DNA from: an uncultured Draconibacterium sp.
GTDB lineage: Bacteria; Bacteroidota; Bacteroidia; Bacteroidales; Prolixibacteraceae
Assembly (NCBI RefSeq): GCF_963676815.1
Contig: NZ_OY781365.1
Location: 620,001 to 684,000, forward strand
Direction of reading: 5' to 3'
Length of the DNA: 64,000 nucleotides
Under the pieces are notes generated by a model, which had not been told where the DNA came from, did no database searches, and saw nothing but the letters and a program-made list of their open reading frames with translations. The translations under genes and the position numbers were made by a program. Positions 1 through 7,477 of the stretch are shown here, piece after piece. Each line of letters starts with the position of its first letter. Position 1 is the first letter of the stretch.

Positions 1-458
1 TAACAAAAATGCCCATTCTCTCGAGCCGCAATGTAGCACTTCCCCATTCTCCGGAGAATGAACCGCGTGTAGCGCTTCAGGTGCTTGTACAACTGGAATC
101 AGGAGATACAATTAGCTTTATCGGCACTCATTTGGAGCATCAGCAAACTAGCACGGACAGAATTGATCAGGTAAAAACGATCAATGAAACTTTCGCTTCG
201 TGTAAATACCCTACAATTTTAGCCGGCGATTTAAATGCGACTCCCGACAGCGAGCCAATTTCAATCTTAAAAAAACACTGGACAGCAAGTGATAAAAATG
301 AAGCTTTAACTTATCCATCCAATGATCCTGAAATCAAGATCGATTACATATTTTTCAGGCCTATCGAAAAGTGGCAGGTGGTAGAAACTAAAGTTATTTG
401 CGATGAAGTTGCTTCCGACCACTGTGCCTTTTTATCCGTGCTTAAGTTGGTAAAATAA
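1..458 (+). CDS. Endonuclease/exonuclease/phosphatase family protein, C-terminal part
   Basis: This is the 3' portion of a gene that begins left of the window; no stop precedes the first in-frame ATG at 9, so that ATG is probably internal. The visible residues carry the core motifs of the EEP superfamily (DNase I, exonuclease III, sphingomyelinase fold): GTHLEH (metal/phosphate site), AGDLNATPDS (catalytic Asp and Asn), KIDYIFF and a terminal SDH with the catalytic His. Bacteroidota carry many secreted EEP proteins near glycan loci, acting as phosphodiesterases or phosphatases of unknown substrate. The substrate cannot be inferred from this fragment. It converges with the saccharopine dehydrogenase gene; only 15 bases separate the two stop codons. 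Confidence 0.85.
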   Translation, partial: TKMPILSSRNVALPHSPENEPRVALQVLVQLESGDTISFIGTHLEHQQTSTDRIDQVKTINETFASCKYPTILAGDLNATPDSEPISILKKHWTASDKNEALTYPSNDPEIKIDYIFFRPIEKWQVVETKVICDEVASDHCAFLSVLKLVK

Positions 459-473
459 AGAAGACTCATTTCT

Positions 474-1823
474 TTAAACAGTATCTTCCTGACTTACCAA
501 TCTCTTCTCCATTTCGGTGAATTTGATTCCAAAACTTTCCAGTTCGTCCAAAATAGGTTCGTAAATATCAGGTTGTGTTGGAATATAAATTCCGCAATGG
601 TTCAATTTATCGGTAAGAAACAATTTTGCTGCAACCGCAAGCGGTAAACCCACCGTTTTTGCCATGGCAGTTTTCTCTCCCGACTCGCCAATTACCACTA
701 ACGAACTGTTCTTCTCTACTTTTTGCTGACTGTCACGATCGAGGTATTCAAACTTATGCCACATCACAATCATATCTTTGTCTTCAGGCATCAACTGCCA
801 TTTTTCCGAAAGCAACTTTTCCATTACCTGTGCAGGAGTAGCCCGCTTTAATCCTATTTTTCGGTCGTCAAAAATGCCCAGCCACTCCAACTTTGGGATG
901 ATTTCTGAATCCATAGGAATTTGCATCGAATGATACAGTTTCAGATCAATCGTAGCAGGATGGTAATACAAAAAGGAATTGATGAACTCGCGATAAGTCA
1001 TGTCTTCTACATTATCAATGTAATACTCATCGCTGGTAGCACCCAACTGCACAAATACATTCCATGCCTTACAAAAACCGGGGCGACGCAAAGTTCCGCG
1101 AAAAACTGTAGGTACTTCCTGTAATCCATATTTTTCAATATAACTCATCGAATCGCGGTTGGCATAACCTTCAAACCAGCCATAATCATCAATTTCGATG
1201 AGTTCTGTCCGGCGAAATAAACGGTTGTAAGGAATGTATTTCACCTTTCCTTTCTGAATAAATTTTGCAGGTCCGCCTTGTCCTGCCAACACCACATTTC
1301 GCGGATTCCAGCTGAACTTGTAATGCCATGGATTATCATCCGATTCGGGCGCTACCAAACCTCCCGTAAACGATTCAAAAGCCTCCAACTGATGTCCGTC
1401 CTTTTTAATTTCGTTAATCACACGCATGGCCGACATATGATCCAGACCGGGATCTAAACCGCATTCGTTCAAAAACAACAGACCTTTACTTTTTACTACA
1501 TCTTCCACCAGTTGTGTATCCTTACTTTCGTAAGAGGCAGTAAATAAGCTTTTTGAGAATTTAAGACAGGATTGCATCACCAGCTTATGAAGTCGTGCAG
1601 GTAGCATTGAAATTACCAGATCAGCTTCGCGAACTTCCTGATCTCGGGCAAACTCATCGCGCACATTTAAAATTGAAAAAGGCAATTTTAGTGATTTTGC
1701 GAGATCGCTTTCTTCAGCGTCAACAACTTTTATCTGCCAATGGTATTTTGATGCACGTTCGGCCAGATAGGTGAGCAAAAATACGCTCGACCTACCGGCA
1801 CCAAATATTAATATGTTCTTCAT
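474..1823 (-). CDS. Saccharopine dehydrogenase (glutamate-forming type), copy 1
   Basis: A 449-residue NAD(P)-dependent oxidoreductase related to LYS9 and to the C-terminal half of animal AASS. Family members cleave saccharopine to L-glutamate and 2-aminoadipate 6-semialdehyde. Seen: Rossmann motif GAGRSS at residues 8-13, ISMLPA at 71-76, the family signature GLDPGLDHM at 122-130, YKFSWNP, YANRDSMSYIEKYG and AMAKTVGLPLA near the C-terminus. It is the last gene of the minus-strand cluster, 93 bases after the ALDH7 gene, which would oxidise the semialdehyde. A strong hairpin sits in that gap. A second, divergent copy lies at 9574. No lysine-ketoglutarate reductase, which would make saccharopine, is in the window; either it is elsewhere or one of the two copies has another job. 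Family assignment is firm; substrate is inferred. Confidence 0.85.
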   Translation of the reverse strand: MKNILIFGAGRSSVFLLTYLAERASKYHWQIKVVDAEESDLAKSLKLPFSILNVRDEFARDQEVREADLVISMLPARLHKLVMQSCLKFSKSLFTASYESKDTQLVEDVVKSKGLLFLNECGLDPGLDHMSAMRVINEIKKDGHQLEAFESFTGGLVAPESDDNPWHYKFSWNPRNVVLAGQGGPAKFIQKGKVKYIPYNRLFRRTELIEIDDYGWFEGYANRDSMSYIEKYGLQEVPTVFRGTLRRPGFCKAWNVFVQLGATSDEYYIDNVEDMTYREFINSFLYYHPATIDLKLYHSMQIPMDSEIIPKLEWLGIFDDRKIGLKRATPAQVMEKLLSEKWQLMPEDKDMIVMWHKFEYLDRDSQQKVEKNSSLVVIGESGEKTAMAKTVGLPLAVAAKLFLTDKLNHCGIYIPTQPDIYEPILDELESFGIKFTEMEKRLVSQEDTV

Positions 1824-1858
1824 AGTTTTTAGCTATTAGCTACGAGCCACAAGTTATT

Positions 1859-1893
1859 TATTAACCGGGTGACTTTGAGTCACCCGGTTAATA
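1859..1893. repeat. Strong intergenic hairpin between ALDH7 and saccharopine dehydrogenase genes
   Basis: A perfect inverted repeat with 15-bp arms (left arm 1859-1873, right arm 1879-1893) and a five-base loop. The arms contain ACCGGGTGAC / GTCACCCGGT. In the direction of the operon (minus) no T-run follows, so it does not look like a normal terminator. It could be an mRNA-processing or 3'-end-stabilising stem that sets different levels of the two flanking genes, or a REP-like repeat. Confidence 0.6.
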
Positions 1894-1916
1894 GTTTATG
1901 ACTTCGTTCTTCCTTT

Positions 1917-3458
1917 TTAAACATTAAACTCAATTCCCTGAGCCAACGGAAGTTCCGTACTGTAATTTATTGTATTGGTTTGGCGACGCATGTAAGCTTT
2001 CCAGGCATCAGAACCCGACTCGCGACCACCACCTGTTTCTTTTTCGCCACCAAAAGCACCACCAATTTCGGCACCCGACGTTCCAATATTTACATTGGCA
2101 ATTCCGCAATCCGATCCTTCATGCGACAGAAATTTCTCGGTTTCCAACATGTGCGTTGAGAAAATTGCTGAAGACAATCCCTGCGGCACGTCGTTGTGCA
2201 GACGAATGGCCTCATCCAATTCCGAATAACGAATCATATATAGCAATGGAGCAAATGTTTCGTCCTGAACGATTTTGTAATGATTTTCCACCTCGGCGAT
2301 AGCAGGAGTTACAAAACAACCTGACTCGTATCCCTCTCCCGACATTACTTCTCCACCAATCAGCAGATTTCCTCCTTCAGCTTTTACCTTCTCTATGGCG
2401 GCGAGGTATGTATCCACAGCCCAACGATCAACCAATGGGCCAACCAGTGTTTTTTCATCCAAAGCATGACCGATAGGTAAATTTTTATAAATGGCCACCA
2501 GGCGCTCTTTAAAATTATCATAAACCGAATCGTGAACGATAATGCGGCGTGTAGAAGTGCAACGCTGACCACAAGTTCCCACCGCACCAAAAACAACCGC
2601 ACGAAGCGCCATTTCAAGATCGGCTTCCGGAGTAATTATTATGGCATTGTTTCCGCCAAGCTCCAAAATGGTTTTTCCCAAACGCTGACCAACAAGTCCG
2701 CCAACTTTTTTACCAATTTTTGTTGAGCCGGTAAACGACACCAGCGGAATATTTTTGTCGCTGAAAAACTCGTCTCCCAATTCGCTTGACCCTGCTGCTA
2801 CCAGATTCAAAACGCCTTCAGGAATAGCATTTTCTTTTAAAACTTTTGAAACAATATTATGCACGGCAATAGCACATAAAAACACTTTCGATGATGGTTT
2901 CCAGATCACCACATCGCCGGCAACTAATGCAATCATTGCATTCCATGCCCAAACGGCAACAGGGAAGTTAAACGCAGAAACCACACCCACTATTCCCAAT
3001 GGATGATACTGGTCGTACATGCGGTGCTTTTCCCGTTCAGAATGCATGGTAAAACCATATAACTGGCGCGACTGACCAACCGCAAAGTCGCAGATATCAA
3101 TCATTTCCTGCACCTCGCCAAGACCTTCCTGGTAAATTTTACCCATTTCGTACGAAACCAATTTCCCCAGCGGCTCCTTGTATTTACGAAGTTCCAAGCC
3201 GATCTGGCGGACAATCTCGCCGCGTTTAGGTGCCGGTACCATTCGCCAAACTTTAAAAGCATCTTTGGCTTTTTCCACCACCTCGTGGTAGTCGGCAGCA
3301 GTGGCCTGATTAACGCTTGCAATCAATTCCCCGTCCGATGGCGAAAATGATTCTACAACTGCACCGGAAGTTGTTTTCCATTCGGTTCCGGTGCAAACAC
3401 CATTATTAACTTCACTAATTCCTAACTGTTTTAATTCTTTTGAAATGTCAATTTTCAT
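1917..3458 (-). CDS. ALDH7-family aldehyde dehydrogenase (2-aminoadipate 6-semialdehyde dehydrogenase type)
   Basis: A 513-residue NAD(P)-dependent aldehyde dehydrogenase of the antiquitin/ALDH7 group, whose known substrate is 2-aminoadipate 6-semialdehyde, giving 2-aminoadipate. Seen: FNFPVAVWAWN in the cofactor-binding half, SFTGSTKIGK at 241-250, general base E266 in LELGGN, catalytic C300 in GTCGQRCTSTRR, and a C-terminal GGGRESGSDAWKAYMRR typical of ALDH7. Length matches the family. It lies between a PcaF-type thiolase and a saccharopine dehydrogenase in one direction, so it fits directly after saccharopine cleavage. A 3-amino-6-oxohexanoate substrate, an isomer that would arise from beta-lysine, is the main alternative. 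Confidence 0.9.
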   Translation of the reverse strand: MKIDISKELKQLGISEVNNGVCTGTEWKTTSGAVVESFSPSDGELIASVNQATAADYHEVVEKAKDAFKVWRMVPAPKRGEIVRQIGLELRKYKEPLGKLVSYEMGKIYQEGLGEVQEMIDICDFAVGQSRQLYGFTMHSEREKHRMYDQYHPLGIVGVVSAFNFPVAVWAWNAMIALVAGDVVIWKPSSKVFLCAIAVHNIVSKVLKENAIPEGVLNLVAAGSSELGDEFFSDKNIPLVSFTGSTKIGKKVGGLVGQRLGKTILELGGNNAIIITPEADLEMALRAVVFGAVGTCGQRCTSTRRIIVHDSVYDNFKERLVAIYKNLPIGHALDEKTLVGPLVDRWAVDTYLAAIEKVKAEGGNLLIGGEVMSGEGYESGCFVTPAIAEVENHYKIVQDETFAPLLYMIRYSELDEAIRLHNDVPQGLSSAIFSTHMLETEKFLSHEGSDCGIANVNIGTSGAEIGGAFGGEKETGGGRESGSDAWKAYMRRQTNTINYSTELPLAQGIEFNV

Positions 3459-3498
3459 TGTCTTTATTTTTAGTTGTTCTAATACGTTTTAAATTACC

Positions 3499-3538
3499 AT
3501 CACCCCTTTGCCTATCGGCATTTCCCCTTAAGGGGAAA
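3499..3538. repeat. Intergenic inverted repeats between thiolase and ALDH7 genes
   Basis: The 109-base gap contains two adjacent small palindromes: GCCTATCGGC and TTTCCCCTTAAGGGGAAA. No T-run follows in the minus direction, so this resembles a dispersed REP-like intergenic sequence of Bacteroidota rather than a terminator. Copy number elsewhere in the genome cannot be judged from here. Confidence 0.4.
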
Positions 3539-3567
3539 ATCCAATCCTGCTAATGCTAAGTATATTA

Positions 3568-4770
3568 TTACACCGTTTCTAATATCATTGAGAGCCCCTG
3601 CCCAACGCCAACACACATGGTACAAAGCGCATATTTTGAGTTTGAATTTTGCAGCTGATATAGTGCTGTTGTAACCAAACGTGCTCCTGACATTCCCAGT
3701 GGATGTCCGAGTGCAATTGCGCCACCCAACGGATTTAATCGTGGATCCTCGTCTGCCATTCCAAACTCACGGATGCAGGCCAGTGATTGAGCTGCGAATG
3801 CTTCATTTAATTCAATGATGTCCATTTGGTCCAAACTCATTCCCAGTCGTTTTAAAAGTTTGTTAGTGGCCGGCACCGGACCAATTCCCATGGTGCGTGG
3901 TGGTACACCGGCTGCCTGCGTGCCCAAAATTCTGGCTTTCGGAGTTAGATTGAACTTTTTAACGGCAGCTTCCGAGGCTACAATTACAGCCGCTGCTCCA
4001 TCGTTAATTCCCGACGCATTTCCCGCAGTTACTGTTGTTCCCGGTCCATAAACGGGATTCAATGAAGCCAGTTTTTCAAGCGATGTCAATCGTGGATGTT
4101 CATCTTTTTCAAAAAGAACGGCATCTCCTTTTCGCTGTGGAATTGAAACCGGAACTATCTCTCTGGCCAATGCCCCGTTTTGCTGGGCTTCAGCCGTTTT
4201 CATCTGACTGTTATGAGCAAACTGATCCTGATCTTCGCGACTGATCCGGAATTCTGTCGCCAGGTTTTCTGCCGTGCAAATCAGCGGATCTGTTCCAAAT
4301 TGTTTCTGAAACTTATCATTCACAAAACGCCAGCCGATGGTAGAGTCGTATATCTCAGCATTTCGGGAAAAAGCCTGCGTAGCTTTTGGCATTACCAAAG
4401 GCGACCGCGACATATTTTCTGCGCCGCCGGCAATCATCAACTCTGCCTCGCCGGCTTTTATCGCTCGCGCTGCCATTCCAACAGCCTCCATTCCTGAGGA
4501 GCATAAACGATTTACCGTTACTCCCGGAACCGACTCCGGCATTCCGGCCAAAAGCAATGCCATTCGTGCAATGTTTCGATTGTCTTCGCCGGCTTGGTTG
4601 GCACATCCCATTAGTACATCATCAAAAGCTTCCGGATCAATCTGATCGTTCCGCTCCAATAAAGTTTTTATGGGTATGGCGGCCAAATCATCTGCCCGGA
4701 TCGCAGACAACGAGCCTCCATATTTTCCAACCGGTGTGCGTATTGCATCGCAAATAAAAACGTCATTCAT
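3568..4770 (-). CDS. pcaF: 3-oxoadipyl-CoA thiolase (PcaF/PaaJ type)
   Basis: A 400-residue thiolase. Residues that set the PcaF/PaaJ subgroup apart from general acetyl-CoA acetyltransferases are visible: the N-terminus VFICDAIRTPVGKYGG, RADDLAA, and GCANQAGEDNRNIARMALLL. Catalytic C90 in NRLCSSGME, the His in GHPLGMSG and C386 in LCTMCVGVGQG are all present. PcaF cleaves 3-oxoadipyl-CoA with CoA to succinyl-CoA and acetyl-CoA. It starts two bases after the stop of the aminotransferase gene, so the two are translationally close. Together with the PcaI/PcaJ-type CoA transferase two genes upstream it defines the lower half of the 3-oxoadipate route, although no aromatic ring-cleavage genes are nearby. 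Confidence 0.88.
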   Translation of the reverse strand: MNDVFICDAIRTPVGKYGGSLSAIRADDLAAIPIKTLLERNDQIDPEAFDDVLMGCANQAGEDNRNIARMALLLAGMPESVPGVTVNRLCSSGMEAVGMAARAIKAGEAELMIAGGAENMSRSPLVMPKATQAFSRNAEIYDSTIGWRFVNDKFQKQFGTDPLICTAENLATEFRISREDQDQFAHNSQMKTAEAQQNGALAREIVPVSIPQRKGDAVLFEKDEHPRLTSLEKLASLNPVYGPGTTVTAGNASGINDGAAAVIVASEAAVKKFNLTPKARILGTQAAGVPPRTMGIGPVPATNKLLKRLGMSLDQMDIIELNEAFAAQSLACIREFGMADEDPRLNPLGGAIALGHPLGMSGARLVTTALYQLQNSNSKYALCTMCVGVGQGLSMILETV

Positions 4771-4772
4771 AG

Positions 4773-6107
4773 TTATATTTTGTTTAGTTTTTCTATTCCT
4801 GGTTTAAATGCCGTAAAAGCTCTGTGTAATCCTTCCGTGAGCTGATCAATTTCTTTTTGTGTCATTACCGTTGAAAGCATACATGAAAAAGTATTGATCA
4901 TCAGCGTATTTTCCTTGTAATACATGTAATCCAGCAATTCATTCACCAGCTTTTTACCTTCTTTATCGAGGTAAGCCTGTCGGTATGTTGTTGGCGGATC
5001 GGGACGAAGATGCATACGAAACATAGAACCGGCGCCTGTAACCGAAACCGGTACATCGGCAAGTTTTATGGCTTCGCGAATCTGCTTAACCGCCACATCT
5101 GCAAGTCGGTTTAGCTGCATCACCGCTTCCGCATCATAGTATTTCATAGCCTGGTAACCGGCAGTCATGGTTATCGGGTTAGCGGAGAACGTTCCGGAAT
5201 AAGGCAACAGTAGATTCTTTTCGTGTGGATCGAAAACCTGCATCACATCAGCTCTTCCGGCCACAGCGCCTACTGGAAATCCACCACCTATTATTTTACC
5301 AAGTGATGTCAGATCCGGTCTCACTGTATAATTTTCTTGTGCTCCGCCGTAATTTACACGAAACGTTACCACCTCATCAAACACGAGTAAAGCCTCGTTT
5401 TTACGAGTCCAACTGTAAAGTGCTTCTATAAAATCATTGTTCCCGGGAACCAAACCAACACGATGCGGAACAGGATCGACAATAACACAGGCAATATCTG
5501 CCGCATGTTTATCCAGAATATTCAAAGTTCGCTCAATGTTGTTGTACGGATAAATGACCACGTCTCTTGTTACGCATGGTGGTGTTCCATGAGCAAGCGC
5601 AACACTGCTCGGCTGATCTTCCTTTCCCCAATTAGACGGATCGGCCATTTGGCTGACTTCAGCAAAATCGTAAGTACCATGATAAGCGCCTTCAGCTTTT
5701 GCAATTTTGGGTCGGCCGGTAAACGCTCTCGATGCTTTTATCATCGCCATAACCGCCTCGGTACCTGAATTCATAAAACGAATACGCTCGAAACTCTGCA
5801 CGCGCTCGATCAGGTGCGTAGCAAAGGCCACTTCAATTTCGGAAGCAAGCGTGTAAGCTGTTCCTTTTTTTAGCTGCCCGATAACCGCATCGACAATTGG
5901 AGGAAATGAATGACCATGAATCAATGCAGCCATATTATTAGCAAAATCGGTGCGCATTGTGCCGTCAATATCGGTGATGTAACAGCCCGAGGCACTGTTG
6001 GCATAATTCGGATAAGGCATCCGGAAAACCGTATTCCGGCTAACACCGCCACTTATTACCTGGCGTGCCTTGTTATAGATTTCTTCACTATTTTCTTTTT
6101 TAGCCAT
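4773..6107 (-). CDS. Class III PLP aminotransferase, beta-amino-acid transaminase-like
   Basis: A 444-residue fold-type I PLP enzyme related to glutamate-1-semialdehyde aminomutase and, more closely in layout, to beta-phenylalanine aminotransferases. Seen: FMNSGTEAVM (phosphate-binding G115-T116), AYHGTYD at 141-147, PYNN, LVFDEVVTFR with D244 for the pyridine nitrogen, PLP lysine K271 in SLGKIIGGGFPVGA, and SGTFSANPITMTAGYQA. Features shared with the beta-amino-acid transaminases include the PYN(N/D) segment, FDEVxTxR in place of the usual FDEVMTGFR, and ADVMxxFDP. In this cluster the expected reaction is 3-aminoadipate plus 2-oxoglutarate to 3-oxoadipate plus glutamate. It sits between the CoA-transferase and thiolase genes, which fits that step. 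Transamination of a terminal amine is an alternative. Confidence 0.8.
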   Translation of the reverse strand: MAKKENSEEIYNKARQVISGGVSRNTVFRMPYPNYANSASGCYITDIDGTMRTDFANNMAALIHGHSFPPIVDAVIGQLKKGTAYTLASEIEVAFATHLIERVQSFERIRFMNSGTEAVMAMIKASRAFTGRPKIAKAEGAYHGTYDFAEVSQMADPSNWGKEDQPSSVALAHGTPPCVTRDVVIYPYNNIERTLNILDKHAADIACVIVDPVPHRVGLVPGNNDFIEALYSWTRKNEALLVFDEVVTFRVNYGGAQENYTVRPDLTSLGKIIGGGFPVGAVAGRADVMQVFDPHEKNLLLPYSGTFSANPITMTAGYQAMKYYDAEAVMQLNRLADVAVKQIREAIKLADVPVSVTGAGSMFRMHLRPDPPTTYRQAYLDKEGKKLVNELLDYMYYKENTLMINTFSCMLSTVMTQKEIDQLTEGLHRAFTAFKPGIEKLNKI

Positions 6108-6117
6108 CTTTCTGTAC

Positions 6118-6771
6118 TTACTGATTTAATGTTGCTTCAGTATGTTTCTTCAAGAACTCGAAACTCACTCCGGGTGCCAGCTCCCGCACATAAAGCTGTT
6201 TATCTCTGACATCGATTACCGCATAATTGGTATAAATGCGACTTACCACATTTTTTCCCGTTAAAGGGTAAGTGCACTGTTTTACGATTTTTGATTCGCC
6301 GGTTTTGGTGGTGTGTTTTGTAATTACAAAAATGGTTTTTACACCGGCCACCAAATCCATGGCACCGCCCACAGCAGGAATATCATTTGGGTTTCCGGTT
6401 GACCAATTGGCCAGATCGCCTTCTTCCGAAACCTGGTACGCACCGAGCACACAAATATCGATGTGGCCGCCACGTATCATTGCAAAGCTGTCGGCATGAT
6501 GAAAATACGCTGCTCCCTGAATGGCAGTAACGTATTTTTTCCCGGCATTTACCAATTCCGGATCTTCACTACCAACTTCTGCAACCTTTCCCATACCGAG
6601 CAAACCATTTTCTGTGTGATAGATGACTTCGCGGCCTTCGGGGATAAAACCGGCAACCATTTCAGGAATACCGATTCCCAGATTTACATACGCACCATCA
6701 TGAATATCCATGGCAACTTTCTGCGCCATTTCGCCGGTGCTCCATCCTATTGTTTTATTGTCTGATTCCAT
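6118..6771 (-). CDS. pcaJ: 3-oxoadipate CoA-transferase subunit B
   Basis: The 217-residue beta subunit of a family I CoA transferase. The catalytic glutamate is E54 in HTENGLLGMG. The stretch GDLANWSTGNPNDIPAVGG and the following KTGESKIVKQCTYPLTG match pseudomonad PcaJ much better than AtoA or ScoB, so a 3-oxoadipate substrate with succinyl-CoA as CoA donor is likely. The start codon overlaps the end of subunit A by 17 bases, which indicates translational coupling of the two subunits. It is followed 10 bases later by the aminotransferase gene. Confidence 0.88.
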   Translation of the reverse strand: MESDNKTIGWSTGEMAQKVAMDIHDGAYVNLGIGIPEMVAGFIPEGREVIYHTENGLLGMGKVAEVGSEDPELVNAGKKYVTAIQGAAYFHHADSFAMIRGGHIDICVLGAYQVSEEGDLANWSTGNPNDIPAVGGAMDLVAGVKTIFVITKHTTKTGESKIVKQCTYPLTGKNVVSRIYTNYAVIDVRDKQLYVRELAPGVSFEFLKKHTEATLNQ

Positions 6772-7477
6772 GGTACTTTACATTTTCGGTAACCAGTTTT
6801 GATTCATCTGCCGGATTGGAAATCTCGACTACACGATGAACAAAAATTCCGGGTGTTATTACGTTTTCAGGATCGACACTTCCAAGTTCAACCACCTTCC
6901 TGGCCTGTACGATTGTTGTTTTGGCAGCCATACACATAACCGGCCCAAAATTGCGGGCAGTTTTGTTGTAAACGAGATTTCCGTATTTATCGGCGGCATC
7001 ACATTTCACCAAAGCAAAATCAGCCTGAATAGCTTCTTCCATAACGTATTTACGGCCATTAAATTCGCGTAATTCTTTGCCTTCTGCCAAAGGAGTATTT
7101 ACAGTTGTAGGCGTATAAAATGCAGGAACTCCTGCCCCGCCTGCACGAATGCGCTCGGCCAAGGTTCCTTGTGGTACCAGTTCCAACTCGATTTCTCCAG
7201 CCCGATACAACTCCGGAAAAACAACAGAAATAGCCGTGCGCGGAAAAGAGCAGAGTATCTTTTTCACCTGCCGGTTTTCGATAAGTGCGGCCAGCCCAAC
7301 ATGTCCGCTCCCGGCGTTGTTACTCACCACTGTCAGGTCTTTTGCTCCCCGGTCAACCAGTGCGTGAATCAATTCCACCGGGCTGCCGGCTTCACCAAAA
7401 CCACTGATCATTACGGTTGCTCCGTCGAAAATTTCGGCAACCGCTTCTTTTGCCGAATTCACGATCTTGTTAATCAT
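6755..7477 (-). CDS. pcaI: 3-oxoadipate CoA-transferase subunit A
   Basis: The alpha subunit, 240 residues from the ATG at 7477; the three-codon longer frame would need a TTG start. Seen: the glycine-rich VMISGFGEAGSPVELI segment that binds CoA, VSNNAGSGHVGLAAL, CSFPR, ELYRAGEIELELVPQGTLAER, TARNFGP and VITPGIFVHRVVEI, all in the order found in PcaI. It overlaps the end of the aminomutase gene by eight bases and subunit B by 17 bases, so the aminomutase and both CoA-transferase subunits are one translationally coupled unit. This linkage is the main reason to place the aminomutase on a path to 3-oxoadipate. Confidence 0.88.
   Translation of the reverse strand: MINKIVNSAKEAVAEIFDGATVMISGFGEAGSPVELIHALVDRGAKDLTVVSNNAGSGHVGLAALIENRQVKKILCSFPRTAISVVFPELYRAGEIELELVPQGTLAERIRAGGAGVPAFYTPTTVNTPLAEGKELREFNGRKYVMEEAIQADFALVKCDAADKYGNLVYNKTARNFGPVMCMAAKTTIVQARKVVELGSVDPENVITPGIFVHRVVEISNPADESKLVTENVKYHGIRQ

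Noticed and set aside
3568..7477. Aromatic (protocatechuate) breakdown operon
   Set aside because: PcaIJF homologues are here but no ring-cleavage dioxygenase, cycloisomerase or lactonase; the neighbours are amino acid enzymes.
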